Below are positions 8,966-19,421 of a stretch of DNA of 64,000 bases, piece after piece; the first letter of the stretch is position 1; each line of letters begins with the position of its first letter. Source of the stretch: Chondrilla cf. caribensis (taxonomy: Eukaryota > Porifera > Demospongiae > Chondrillida > Chondrillidae); contig OZ026549.1 in NCBI GenBank assembly GCA_964020155.1, forward strand, positions 1,180,133-1,244,132, given 5' to 3'. The notes beneath the pieces were generated by a model. The model ran no database searches. It was not told the DNA's origin and saw nothing but the letters and a program-made list of their open reading frames with translations. A program made the position numbers and the translations under genes.

Positions 8966-9940
8966 TCAGTTTTTCTCAACCAGTGGGATACAAGCAGGGC
9001 CGTTGGCCATGTACACTGGGTGGGGATGACGGCAGCAGTAACAGATCACAAAGCGAACTCTGTCACGAACTGGCTTCAGAAATACATAAACCAGGATGGG
9101 AGGAGGGAGAAGTAACACTGTAGCCACACTGTAGGTCAAGTAGAGAGCCAATATCTGTTCAAAATGGGAAAGGATAACAATAGACATATAAGTAATGACA
9201 TTTAGGAGGTTACCAGCTACTAGAAAGAGGGTGAATCTTGCTATTCCCTTGTTGTAAGAGGATCCTTCTGCTATAGTGTTACGTCTAACATAGCAGAAGA
9301 CCACAATGGGGACCACAATACTGATTGTCAGAGGAATTAATTTCCCAAAATCTTCAAAGGTAGATGAGGCATATTCAGCTGGCCAAGGGTATTCAATTCG
9401 AATAGTACATGTGACATTATCGTAATACAGAATGGTAGGGTAGAGGGAAGGAATAAATGGCCGTACACTCAGGAGCATTGCTATAGTCCAGATGAACACA
9501 AAAGAGAGGATGATATAAAGATGCTTCAAGGTTTTCTTACTGTACTTCACCACCAACAAGACTGCTACTGAAAAGGCAGCCAAACTGTACAGTCGTAGGG
9601 TAAAGCCAACCAAGAAACCAAACACCAAGACTCTACAGAACCAGAGATCAGGAGGTGGATAAGATGTGAAGTTGAGGATGAGAGCTAGAAGAGCAAAACC
9701 CAGATGAACTAGAGCAGTTACCAGTCCAGCAACAAGAAGGTTGACCAGGAATACCCTCACTAGCTTAGCCACAGAGTGAGCCATACACAGAGCAGTGATG
9801 GTGATGGCGATCAGAGTTGTAGTAGCCACCAGCAGACTGACTATAACAATTAAGTAGGCTCCAAACCCAGGGCCAGCAAGAACTGGGTGAGTAGAGTCAG
9901 GAACACTACAGTTGGTGGTACTGTTGGTACAGTTCTCCAT
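8966..9940 (-). CDS. Rhodopsin-like 7TM receptor, subgroup I (324 aa)
   Basis: Intronless; ATG at MENC. Near-identical to the next gene (10556-11539) across the whole protein, including ITALCMAHSV, the YPWPAEYAS loop and the PPPILVYVF TM7, so the two are recent duplicates. TM3 ends VVKYSKKTLKH; its sister has VVRYSKN. A CF in VVFCYVRR replaces the usual LCYVRR after TM5. Position 2.50 is Gly. The tail ends PLVEKN. Confidence 0.9.
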   Translation of the reverse strand: MENCTNSTTNCSVPDSTHPVLAGPGFGAYLIVIVSLLVATTTLIAITITALCMAHSVAKLVRVFLVNLLVAGLVTALVHLGFALLALILNFTSYPPPDLWFCRVLVFGFLVGFTLRLYSLAAFSVAVLLVVKYSKKTLKHLYIILSFVFIWTIAMLLSVRPFIPSLYPTILYYDNVTCTIRIEYPWPAEYASSTFEDFGKLIPLTISIVVPIVVFCYVRRNTIAEGSSYNKGIARFTLFLVAGNLLNVITYMSIVILSHFEQILALYLTYSVATVLLLPPPILVYVFLKPVRDRVRFVICYCCRHPHPVYMANGPACIPLVEKN

Positions 9941-10040
9941 ATCACACACTGATTCAGGAGAGGTTTTATCACTACTTTGACCTCACAATCACTGATCGAG
10001 AACAATCGTCACATTCACTGTAGTGTTATATATCACGTAA

Positions 10041-10176
10041 TCATGTGATAGGAAATGAAACTGAATTGAATAAATTATCAACACAGCTTGGTATGGTATC
10101 TGGTATATATGTAGATGACTGTATTAATTGTAGTGTTATATGCCATGATGATCATGTGACAGGAAATGACATCACA
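10041..10176 (-). promoter_or_regulatory. Two composite boxes upstream of 8966-9940
   Basis: TCATGTGATAGGAAATGA at 10041 and TCATGTGACAGGAAATGACA from 10152, same spacing as the other subgroup I genes. Confidence 0.6.
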
Positions 10177-10555
10177 TGGGATCTATAAATGGAAACTAAT
10201 GGTACTTGACGAATACCCCAAGTTATCCCCATTGTTGGTACGTCCACATCTCATCCCTGTCAACTACATGTACACCTGAAGAAACACAGACACAAGCTAA
10301 AGTAGCTAAATTATCACTTTCCTGAACTGATCATGTGTGGTTATAACAGGAAGTGACATGAGATTAATACAACACTTAAAATTGATTAATACTTTATTTA
10401 CAGTATTATAATTGAAATTGATGCCTCGGTAAACATTGCTTTAATAATTATACATCACCCAGGAACACACAATTACATCACATCAGATACAAAATGTCCA
10501 ATTAAATTCATTATAAGCTAAGACAATTGAACTATGATAGTAACTTCACAGAATA
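10177..10555. repeat. Subgroup I spacer, third copy
   Basis: Positions 10212-10370 repeat the 3760-3925 block. No gene is seen. Confidence 0.65.
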
Positions 10556-11539
10556 TTACACAAATCGGTTCTTCTCAACCAGTGGGATACAAGCAGGGCC
10601 GTTGGCCATGTACACTGGGTGGGGGTGACGGCAGCAGTAACAGATCACAAAGCGAACTCTGTCCCGAACCGGCTTTAGAAATACATAAACCAGGATGGGA
10701 GGAGGGAGAAGTAACACTGTAGCTACACTGTAGGTCAAGTAGAGAGCCAATATCTGTTCAAAATGGGAAAGGGTAACAATAGACATATAAGTAATGACAT
10801 TCAGTAGGTTACCAGCTACTAGAAAGAGGGTGAATCTTGCTATTCCCTTGTTGTAAGAGGATCCTTCTGTTATAGTGTTACGTCTAACATAGCACAAGAC
10901 CACAATGGGAACCACAATACTGATGATCAGAGGGATAAATTTCCCAAAATCTTCGAAAGTAACTGAGGCATATTCAGGTGGCCAAGGGTATTCAATTCGA
11001 ATAGTACATGTGACATTATCGTAATACAGAATGGTAGGGTAGAGGGAAGGAATAAGTGGCCGTACACTCAGGAGCATTGCTATAGTCCAGATGAACACAA
11101 AAGAGAGGATGATATAAAGATGCTTCAAGGTATTCTTACTGTACCTCACCACCAACAAGACTGCTACCGAAAAGGCAGCCAAACTGTACAGTCGTAGGGT
11201 AAAACCAACCAAGAAACCAAACACCAAGACCCTACAGAACCAGAGATCAGGAGGTGGAAAAGATGTGAAGTTGAGGATGAGAGCTAGAAGAGCAAAACCC
11301 AGATGAACTAGAGCAGTTACCAGTCCAGCAACAAGAAGGTTGACCAGGAATACCCTCACTAGCTTAGTCACAGAGTGAGCCATACACAGAGCAGTGATGG
11401 TGATGGCGATCAGAGTTGTAGTAGCCACCAGCAGACTGACTATAACAATTAAGTAGGCTCCAAACCCAGGGCCTGCAAGAACTGGGTGAGTAGAGTCAGG
11501 AACACTACAGTTGGTGGTACTGTTGGTACAGTTCTCCAT
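10556..11539 (-). CDS. Rhodopsin-like 7TM receptor, subgroup I, with extended C-terminus (327 aa)
   Basis: Intronless, ATG at MENC (11539). The usual TGA after PLVEKN is CGA, so translation continues RFV before a TAA: a point stop loss. TM3 ends VVRYSKNTLKH and loop 2 is the YPWPPEYAS type. Position 2.50 is Gly. The DNA just upstream of the ATG departs from the other subgroup I genes by an indel (ctacgtcaggt directly before ATG), and the box at 11641 is closer to a single merged element than to the usual pair. Confidence 0.9.
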   Translation of the reverse strand: MENCTNSTTNCSVPDSTHPVLAGPGFGAYLIVIVSLLVATTTLIAITITALCMAHSVTKLVRVFLVNLLVAGLVTALVHLGFALLALILNFTSFPPPDLWFCRVLVFGFLVGFTLRLYSLAAFSVAVLLVVRYSKNTLKHLYIILSFVFIWTIAMLLSVRPLIPSLYPTILYYDNVTCTIRIEYPWPPEYASVTFEDFGKFIPLIISIVVPIVVLCYVRRNTITEGSSYNKGIARFTLFLVAGNLLNVITYMSIVTLSHFEQILALYLTYSVATVLLLPPPILVYVFLKPVRDRVRFVICYCCRHPHPVYMANGPACIPLVEKNRFV

Positions 11540-11640
11540 ACCTGACGTAGAAGTTTGATCGGATTAACTAATTTAATCTCACAATACACCACTGATCAAG
11601 GACAATCATCGTATTCACCGTAGTGCTATATACCAAATAA

Positions 11641-11663
11641 TCATGTGATAGGAAATGACATCA
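11641..11663 (-). promoter_or_regulatory. Composite box upstream of 10556-11539
   Basis: TCATGTGATAGGAAATGACA followed by TCA, about 105 bp upstream of the ATG; a single copy joining the E-box of box 1 to the CRE-like end of box 2. Confidence 0.55.
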
Positions 11664-11939
11664 AATTGATAACATTATCAATAAAGCCTGCATAGAGGTG
11701 CCCAACTAATAGCTGTGATGGAGGCAGTGCAGATAACAACAGCTCAACAACACATAATCTTGAGTGGGATTCTTATGGATTCATGTTGTACTGTTAAAAA
11801 CACAGTACAACAATTGAAAGCACATTCTGAGCATATTAATTAGGTCTTACTGCAATTTCCAATTATAAAAGAGCATTTCTGTATTCATAAACCACAATCG
11901 CCACATACTTACAGATGGCATGCAAGACAATCAGCTCAC

Positions 11940-12390
11940 ACATAAGTACAGTGCATGTCATGTATAACACAGGTTTAGTACAGTGCATGTCGTATACAGT
12001 ACAGATCTAGTACTCACAGTACTGTTATAGTACAGTACATGTCTTGTACAGTACATGTCTTGTACAGTACATGTCTTTTACAGTACAAGTTTAGTACAGT
12101 ACATGTCTTGTACAGTACAGGTCTAGTACTCACAGTACTGTTATAGTACAGTACATGTCTTGTACAGTACAAGTTTAGTACAGTACATGTCTTGTACAGT
12201 ACAAGTTTAGTACAGTATATGTCTTGTACAGTACAGGTCTAGTACTCACAGTACTGTTATAGTACAGTACATGTCTTGTACAGTACAAGTTTAGTACAGT
12301 ACGTACATGTCTTGTACAGTACAAGTTTAGTACAGTATATGTCTTGTACAGTACAGGTCTAGTACTCACAGTACATGTCTTGTGTTTATA
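11940..12390. repeat. Higher-order satellite, 116-bp period
   Basis: Built from ~20-bp near-palindromic monomers (cttgtacagtacaag, agtacagtacatgt). The marker tagtactcacagtac recurs at 12008, 12124, 12240 and 12360, so the higher-order period is 116, 116 and 120 bp; the last step includes a gtac insertion. It is enriched in GTAC. The minus-strand frame across it is an artefact. Confidence 0.9.
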
Positions 12391-12475
12391 CAAAGTACAC
12401 TAGTCCATGTTACCCTTTGTAACCAAATGGTGAGAGAGTCTAGGGGTACATAAAGCAATGGAAAGTAAAAAGAAA

Positions 12476-12740
12476 ACTTTCAATGAGCCATAGATGTTGG
12501 TCAGGTAACAATAATTACAATACACGTTATTGTGGCATGAATTGGGTGTCAATGAAACAGTAAAACATCAATACACCTCCTCAGAATGGGAGCTTTCGAC
12601 TTGATATGACACCCAATTTGTCCTTTCAGAGCAGCTTGTTTCAGAATAGCTATTCAAGAGGTCGAGGGTAGTGATCCCTAAGACATTGTATGTCTTTTAG
12701 GAGGTCTTAAAATACCATAGTTCAATTTTCATCATCTAGC
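12476..12740. repeat. Dispersed 265-bp repeat, copy 2
   Basis: Matches 6838-7102. Contains the inverted pair attgggtgtca (12541) and tgacacccaat (about 12608), an 11-bp perfect stem. Confidence 0.75.
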
Positions 12741-13089
12741 CAGGGTGAGACTGCATTAGAATTGTATTCCAGTTGCACTTAGTCATAACCCCCCATTCTG
12801 AGACGCTGCACTGAAATGTGGACAATATTCATCCACTTCAAGCCACATGCAGTTTCAGAATAAGCGAATCTCCGATTTGAGGACAAGTGTTCGATTGCAT
12901 CTTTTTTCATGTGCGCGTTATGTAACAACCGCTATTATGATCATCATGGCACGATGCAGGTGCTATGCCACACGCAAATTACATTTGTTGGAAATTATGT
13001 TCCACCAGGGGATTCAAGTCTGGGATGAAAACATACATAACACACTACATAACAATTATATAGAAGTAGTATATTGCATAATACAAATA
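12741..13089. other. Stretch without recognised content
   Basis: A short plus-strand open frame at 12847-13107 has no recognisable domain and runs into the following transposon. Nothing else is seen. Confidence 0.4.
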
Positions 13090-13287
13090 CAGTGGAACCT
13101 CTATTAAAGGACACTCCAAATAAAGGACACCATAGAAATTACCTCCCTACAAAGGACACTTTCTTAGGCCCCAAAAATAGACTTTCCTATGGTGCTAATA
13201 CATTTTCCACCTCTTAAGATTGGACAACCTCTCTACAGTGGACAAATTACCTGGTCCCAATGTATCCTTTATAAAGAGGTCCCCCTG
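13090..13287. mobile_element. Small TA-flanked inverted-repeat element (mariner-type MITE)
   Basis: 198 bp beginning CAGTGGAACCTCTATTAAAG and ending in a related inverted sequence (aaagaggtccccctg), flanked by TA on both sides. TA duplication and CAGT ends are typical of Tc1/mariner elements; the assignment is inferred. Carries no transposase. A decayed relative lies at 29165-29325. Confidence 0.65.
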
Positions 13288-13472
13288 TATATACACATCT
13301 TCAATATAAGATAATCGAAATGATTAAATCGATAATCAACACTATCAGTTAACAACACAGTCTGGTAACATGGTTTGTATTGTCTATAACATTAGTGGGT
13401 ACAGGTAATGTATGTATGATCCACAGCCACTCTGTGTATGTGAACGTGCAAATACAAAAATTTGCAATTTGG

Positions 13473-14456
13473 TTATTTCTCGATCAGAGGGAGTCGGAGA
13501 GGCTTGTTTGCCATGTAGACCGGCTGTGAATGACGACAGCAGAAGCAAAAGACTGAGCAAATACTGTCACGGACTGGTTTCAGAAACATGATCACCAAAA
13601 TGGGAGCGGAAATCTGTAATCCTGAACCAAACCATAAGACCATGTATACTGTAGTCATATCGAGTTCGTAATAAACTGATACACAAAAAGTCTTAAGAAA
13701 AACACATAATGAATTTGCTATCAACAAAAACAGTGTGAACTTTGCAATTCTTCTGTTGAAAGCTGATCCTTCTGCTGTAGTGTTACGCCTAACAAAACAC
13801 CAGATCGCAATGAGTATTGCAACAGAGGTGGAAAAAGGAATGAGAGTAGTGAAGACCATGCATATGGCAGTGAAGGAGTATCGAGCTTCCAGAATGATGT
13901 CAGCACCAAATGTCTTTGGATAACAGAATATTCCATCGTAGTACTGAAAAGCAAAGACTTGTGGGACGAGGATGTGGGTCGTCAAAAGTACCGGAATGGT
14001 CCATACAACCACCATCAAGATACAGATGTACACTTTTTTTATATCCTTCTTGTTATATCTTACAATCAACAAAACAATGAAAGAAAATGCTGTTAAACTG
14101 TACAGCACCACAACGGAATGGGTCAAGAGTCCCCAGGTGATGAACCTACAAAACCCGAGGGGTGGGGGAGGAACTGATACGAAGCTGAGTACTAGGGTTG
14201 TTATTTCGCGGCACAACCTAAACAGAGTGTTCACAAGTCGTGCTACAAGGAGGTTGATCAGGAACACTCTCACTAACTTAGCCACAGAGTGAGCCACACA
14301 CAGAGTAGTGATGGTGATGACGATCAAGGCAATGGTAAATATGGTCCAAAGAATTAAAGGAATCGTTGAAATGGTTATAAATCCAGGTCCGAAAAGAACT
14401 GGGTCCGTAGAGTCAGGAACACTACAGTTGGTGGTACTGTTGGTACAGTTCTCCAT
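13473..14456 (-). CDS. Mosaic 7TM receptor, subgroup I head with subgroup II tail (327 aa)
   Basis: Intronless; ATG at MENC (14456), six extra codons upstream begin with GTG. The N-terminus MENCTNSTTNCSVPDST matches subgroup I. The tail CRHSQPVYMANKPLRLPLIEK matches subgroup II. Position 2.50 in TM2 is Arg (NLLVAR), a charged residue inside a membrane helix. TM3 ends LIVRYNKK. The TM5-loop 3 block differs from the family norm (IWCFVRRNTTAEGSAFNRR). TM7 has ISAPILVIMFLKPVRD. Apparently intact, but the most diverged of the left half. Confidence 0.87.
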   Translation of the reverse strand: MENCTNSTTNCSVPDSTDPVLFGPGFITISTIPLILWTIFTIALIVITITTLCVAHSVAKLVRVFLINLLVARLVNTLFRLCREITTLVLSFVSVPPPPLGFCRFITWGLLTHSVVVLYSLTAFSFIVLLIVRYNKKDIKKVYICILMVVVWTIPVLLTTHILVPQVFAFQYYDGIFCYPKTFGADIILEARYSFTAICMVFTTLIPFSTSVAILIAIWCFVRRNTTAEGSAFNRRIAKFTLFLLIANSLCVFLKTFCVSVYYELDMTTVYMVLWFGSGLQISAPILVIMFLKPVRDSICSVFCFCCRHSQPVYMANKPLRLPLIEK

Positions 14457-14499
14457 ATCACGGTCAGTCAACACGACAGCTACACGGCAACTGAAATAA

Positions 14500-15592
14500 C
14501 ACGTGGTGTTGCTTATGTTATAGCTAGCCTTAGAGGAAGTGAATTAGCACATCAGTAATATTGATTGACAATTCACGGCTATAATATACTGTATCAATGC
14601 TATGAATGACAATGATTCAATATCATTCTATCAGGTGATATCAATAGGCATTGATCAACGCAGCTATGGTTCAAAATCCATTATTTCATTTATTCATGCT
14701 GTTGTAACATATGGCTCAGCATATAGCACTAGACAAACAAAATCCAACGATGTTAATTGTATATTCAATAATAGGTGCTCCCAGATGCAATGAAGAAATC
14801 TCATGCACTCAATACTTGACAAGTAAAGGGAGAGAAACTTATGGTCAAATACAGCAGAGGTCAAGGAATATGCCATTTATAAGGACAAATTTGTGACTTG
14901 GGCAATAATTTGAGGAAAGATTAAAAACCCCACCTACGTAGTTTGTTGTTCGAGAATTTGTCCAGTAAACTACAGGGTATCGTTGTTCATCTTCAAAATT
15001 GGCTCCAACCATACCAAGGGGTTTTTCTCAAACCTAGTGACATATTATCTTAGTTGAAAATGTTATTTCTGCCTGTATAACCAATAGCTTTCAATTGCAA
15101 TTATAATGAAAATGCATTACATCTGTATCAGAATTGACACACTTGGAGGGATTCATAACGATTTTCACAACCCATTGTTTAACTTATCAATGTATGTATA
15201 TTTTACCTAATGGAAATACAAACTGCTATCATGTACACGTACATATAGTATGTACATTGATGTGCAATGGCTGACACATCGCACATTGATTGTCAATGAA
15301 CCAGGAATCAAGACGTCAATGTGCTTATTCAATTGATGATTTTGTGTTGTTGAAATATAGCTTTATTTGTACATTGAAAACCTGACACACTTCGAGGGTA
15401 AATATCACACTGAGCTAATGTTTGCAGAATTATCAAAGTCAAAGTGCATCACAGAATGAGAGAGGATTATGGGGGTCCAACTGTACATATTTCATATCCT
15501 AAACGAGAATCCTGTTATTATAACATACATGCATACTTTGTCAACTTCTATATCAATACACATTAACAAGATATTCATTTAAATGTGAAAAC
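14500..15592. other. Upstream region of 13473-14456, no gene seen
   Basis: Only a weak ggaagtgaa at 14535 resembles the shared promoter motif. Short open frames at 14602-14896 have no recognisable domains. No repeat shared with the rest of the window was noticed. Confidence 0.5.
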
Positions 15593-15720
15593 TTCAATTC
15601 TTCCTCACTCAGCACAATTTAAGAAACAAACTCATGCATAATATATACAAAAACTAAGCAATAAATACACAAGGACTATCATGTATACACATGCACCTGT
15701 GTAGGTACATCAGTTGTAAA

Positions 15721-16695
15721 TCAGTCATTCTCAATCAGAGGAAGTTGAAGAGTCTTTCTGGCGACATGGACAGGTTGTGAGCGATGACAGCAGAGACAAA
15801 AAACAGAGCATATCTTGTCACGGACTGGTTTCAGAAACAATATCACCAAAATGGGAGTGGAAATATGAAATGTTGAGGTGATGAAATATGCTAAGTAGAT
15901 GATTGTCCTCTGCGGGAAATAAAACATACTAACACCACAAATTAAAGCAAGGCCGTTAATGATATTCCCCACAGCAAGGAATAGTACAAATTTTGCTAAT
16001 CCTTTGTTGTACGAGGATCCTGCCAATATAGTGTTACGTCTAACATAGCACAAGACCACAACAGCGATGACAATGCTGATGGTAAGTGGAGAAAGGACTC
16101 CAAAGGTAATCCACAAAGCAGTGAAAGTGTATCGAGCCGGTTTAATGATGGTGTCATCCAAGGTTGAGAAACAGGCTGTGCCATCTTGGTACTGAATAGC
16201 AAAGATACGTGGTACCAGGACGTGAGTGTGCACAAGAATCGCGACAAACCATATGGCCGCCAGAGAGATGGCAATGTACACATTTCTAACAACCTTAATA
16301 TTATACTTCACCATTAACAGAACAACTATTGAAAATGCTGTTAAACCGTACAATCTAGCAACAGAGCTTACAGCTACTGACCACACAGCAACTCTACATA
16401 CCTTTAGCGATGGAGGGGGAAGTGTGGTGAGGCCAATAATGATGGCGCTCAAGCTTGCAAAGATAACAAACAGAGCCAAAACCACTCCAGCAACGAGAAA
16501 GTTGATGAGGAATACTCGAACCAACTTAGCCACAGAGTAGACAGAACAGAGGGCAGCAATGGTGATGAGAGAAAACACAATACTGGCCAATTCCAATGCG
16601 TCCAGAACAATGACAAAGCTTGCAAACTTCAAATCAGTAGGTCCTGGAAATGAGTTGCTAGGAGCACAACTGGTATTGTTGCTACAATTCTCCAT
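15721..16695 (-). CDS. Rhodopsin-like 7TM receptor, subgroup II (324 aa)
   Basis: Intronless. An in-frame ATG exists 48 codons upstream (16839), but that extension runs across the shared promoter motif at 16776-16799 and is absent from other members, so MENC at 16695 is preferred. The N-terminus has MENCSNNTSC with sequons, TM3 ends MVKYNIK, loop 2 has YQDGTACFS, TM5 keeps CYVRRNTILAGSSYNKG, TM7 has STPILVILFLKPVRD, and helix 8 has FCLCC. Position 2.50 is Gly. The tail ends PLIEND. About ten residues differ from its tandem twin. Confidence 0.9.
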   Translation of the reverse strand: MENCSNNTSCAPSNSFPGPTDLKFASFVIVLDALELASIVFSLITIAALCSVYSVAKLVRVFLINFLVAGVVLALFVIFASLSAIIIGLTTLPPPSLKVCRVAVWSVAVSSVARLYGLTAFSIVVLLMVKYNIKVVRNVYIAISLAAIWFVAILVHTHVLVPRIFAIQYQDGTACFSTLDDTIIKPARYTFTALWITFGVLSPLTISIVIAVVVLCYVRRNTILAGSSYNKGLAKFVLFLAVGNIINGLALICGVSMFYFPQRTIIYLAYFITSTFHISTPILVILFLKPVRDKICSVFCLCCHRSQPVHVARKTLQLPLIEND

Positions 16696-16775
16696 GCTAA
16701 GAGAGACCGAGGAAGAATCAAACCTTTGAACGGGACACCTCAGGCAAACCACTAAAAGTATGTGTACTTCTGTTG

Positions 16776-16799
16776 TCATGTGACAGGAAGTGATGTCAG
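16776..16799 (-). promoter_or_regulatory. Composite box upstream of 15721-16695
   Basis: TCATGTGACAGGAAGTGATG then TCA, about 85 bp upstream of the ATG. A second partial copy (tttgacaggaagtgacg) lies near 16927. Confidence 0.6.
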
Positions 16800-17640
16800 C
16801 ATATCCAAGGCCATGAATGACATTAATTGATACATCCATATTTCAGAGTATAGAATATCAACAAATGCAGAATCTAAAAGATGTGTATGTGAAATACATT
16901 AGCATTATATATTAATAACACATCCATTTGACAGGAAGTGACGCATGGCCACCTGTTATCAATGCTCAGGGTTTAATTATTCAATGGAAGGACTCAGTTC
17001 AGTTCAGTCCAGTTAGTTGAGGTTCACTAAATTGTATCATAAAATTCATTGCTATCTCCTGGACCGGGTAATTTCTTTGAATCGCACTTGAATTACAAAT
17101 GTGTCCATGCGTATGTGTGTGTTGTTCAGTGGTACACAACAAAGACAACACTATACGGTATTCACATGGGCATAATACAATTGAAAGAAGAATTTACATA
17201 CAATGAAGAATGAGGCTCCTTCTTTATTGCAACAATGGGCAATGTTATTGCACCTGTATCCATTGAATCAGGCAGTCAAGTTCCAGCACACCCATATCCT
17301 TGGGATACCTGATCATGTAGAGAAGCATCACTACAGAATCTAAAACTTTATTGTTTTATGATTTGACAATTTGATCGATTTATATGAAATTAGAAGTACA
17401 ATGTATTTACGACATAGGTACTATAATCTTAATACATACATACATATGTACGTACATGTTTGAATATAATAAAGATGATTGCATTCAATATTACAGAATC
17501 TCAATCAGACATTTCAATTCTTCCTCGCTCAGCACAATTTAAGAAACAAACTCATGCATAATATATACAAAAACTAAGCAATAAATACACGAGGACGATC
17601 ATGTGTGCACACACCTGTGTAGGTACATTAGCATTGTAAA

Positions 17641-18615
17641 TCAGTCATTCTCAATCAGAGGAAGTTGAAGAGTCTTTCTGGCGATGTAGACAGGTTGTGA
17701 GCGATGACAGCAGAGACAAAAAACAGAGCGTATCTTGTCACGGACTGGTTTAAGAAACAATATCACCAAAATGGGAGTGGAAATATGAAATGTTGAGGTG
17801 ATGAAATATGCTAAGTAGATGATTGTCCTCTGCGGGAAATAAAACATACTAACACCACAAATTAAAGCAAGGCCGTTAATGATATTCCCCACAGCAAGGA
17901 ATAGTACAAATTTTGCTAATCCTTTGTTGTACGAGGATCCTGCCAATATAGTGTTACGTCTAACATAGCACAAGACCACAACAGCGATGACAATGCTGAT
18001 GGTAAGTGGAGAAAGGACTCCAAAGGTAATCCACAAAGCAGTGAAAGTGTATCGAGCCGGTTTAATGATGGTGTCATCCAAGGTTGAGAAACAGGCTGTG
18101 CCATCTTGGTACTGAATAGCAAAGATACGTGGTACCAGGACGTGAGTGTGCACAAGAATCGCGACAAACCATATGGCCGCCAGAGAGATGGCAATGTACA
18201 CATTTCTAACAACCTTAATATGATACTTCACCATTAACAGAACAACTATTGAAAATGCTGTTAAACCGTACAATCTAGCAACAGAGCTTACAGCTACTGA
18301 CCACACAGCAACTCTACATACATCTAGCGGTGGAGGGGGAAGTGTGGTGAGGCCAATAATGATGGCGCTCAAGCTTGCAAAGATAACAAACAGAGCCAAA
18401 ACCACTCCAGCAATGAGAAAGTTGATGAGGAATATTCGAACCAACTTAGCCACAGAGTAGACAGAACAAAGGGCAGCAATGGTGATGAGAGAAAACACAA
18501 TACTGGCCAATTCCAATGTGTCCAGAACAATGACAAAGCTTGCAAACTTCGAATCAGTAGGTCCTGGAAATGAGTTGCTAGGAGTACAACTGGTATTGTT
18601 GCTACAATTCTCCAT
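17641..18615 (-). CDS. Rhodopsin-like 7TM receptor, subgroup II, tandem twin (324 aa)
   Basis: The tandem duplicate of 15721-16695. Differences cluster at the N-terminus (SCTPSN, TDSKF), loop 1 (PPPPLDVC versus PPPSLKVC), the end of TM3 (VKYHIK versus VKYNIK) and the tail (KIRSV, VYIAR). TM4-TM7 are identical apart from these. Start at MENC (18615). The upstream in-frame ATG at 18759 again spans the promoter motif and is not preferred. Confidence 0.9.
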   Translation of the reverse strand: MENCSNNTSCTPSNSFPGPTDSKFASFVIVLDTLELASIVFSLITIAALCSVYSVAKLVRIFLINFLIAGVVLALFVIFASLSAIIIGLTTLPPPPLDVCRVAVWSVAVSSVARLYGLTAFSIVVLLMVKYHIKVVRNVYIAISLAAIWFVAILVHTHVLVPRIFAIQYQDGTACFSTLDDTIIKPARYTFTALWITFGVLSPLTISIVIAVVVLCYVRRNTILAGSSYNKGLAKFVLFLAVGNIINGLALICGVSMFYFPQRTIIYLAYFITSTFHISTPILVILFLKPVRDKIRSVFCLCCHRSQPVYIARKTLQLPLIEND

Positions 18616-18695
18616 GCTAAGAGAGACCGAGGAAGAATCAAACCTTTGAACAGGACACCTCAGGCAAACCACTAAAAGTATGTGTACTTCTGTTG

Positions 18696-18719
18696 TCATG
18701 TGACAGGAAGTGATGTCAG
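18696..18719 (-). promoter_or_regulatory. Composite box upstream of 17641-18615
   Basis: Identical to the twin's box at 16776-16799. The more distal copy near 18847 has lost the CRE-like part (caggaagaacgc). Confidence 0.6.
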
Positions 18720-19421
18720 CATATCCAAGGCCATGAATGACATTATTTGATACATCCATATTTCAGAGTATAGGATATCAACAAATGCAGAATCTAAAAC
18801 ATGTGTATGTGAAATACATTAGCATTTCATATTAATAACACATCCATTTGACAGGAAGAACGCATGGCCACCTGGTATCAATGCTCAGGGTTTAATTATT
18901 CAATGGAAGGATTCAGTTTAGTTGAGTTCAGTTAGTTAAGGTTCACTAAATTGTATCATGAAATTCATCGCAATCTCCTGGACCAGGTAATTTCTTTGAA
19001 TCGCACTTGAATTACAAATGTGTCCATGCGTATGTGTGTGTTGTTCACTGGTACACAACAAAGACAACACTATATGGTATTCACATGGACATAATACAAT
19101 TGAAAGAAGAATTCACATACAATGAAGAATGAGGCTCCTTCTTTATTGCAATAATGGGCAATGTTATTGTACCCGTATCCATTGAATCAGGCAGTCAAGT
19201 TCCAGCACACTCTTATCCTTGGGATAACTGATCATGTAGAGAAGCATTACAGAAACTAAAACTTCATTGTTCCATGATTTGACAATTTGATCGATTTATA
19301 TTAAATTTGAAGTACAATGTATTTATGACATAGGCACTATCTTAATACATACATACATATGTACATACATGTTTGAATATGATAAAGATGATTGCATGCA
19401 TTCAATATTACAGAGTCTTAA

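Larger units (their letters stand above)
15593..17500. repeat. Tandem duplication unit, copy 1
   Basis: Nearly identical to 17513-19420 at an offset of exactly 1,920 bp across the receptor gene. The identity extends about 120 bp 3' of the stop and more than 500 bp upstream. Later indels (for example at 16935 versus 18855) shift the offset slightly. Confidence 0.9.
17513..19420. repeat. Tandem duplication unit, copy 2
   Basis: The second 1,920-bp unit. Its left boundary is the shared ttcaattcttcctc; homology to copy 1 fades beyond about 19100. Confidence 0.88.

Noticed and set aside
11940..12390. Possible CRISPR array
   Set aside because: No unique spacers between constant repeats; the whole region is repetitive and the context is eukaryotic.
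13972..14292. Plus-strand open frames opposite the receptor genes
   Set aside because: They mirror conserved receptor codons in antisense and recur at each paralogue only because the sense strand is conserved.
16696..16839. N-terminal extension of 48 codons on the subgroup II receptors (also 18616-18759, 30919-31044, 55437-55583, 59684-59791)
   Set aside because: The extension is not conserved across the family; at the subgroup II and subgroup IV loci it is translated across the shared promoter box. The MENC start is universal and in good context.
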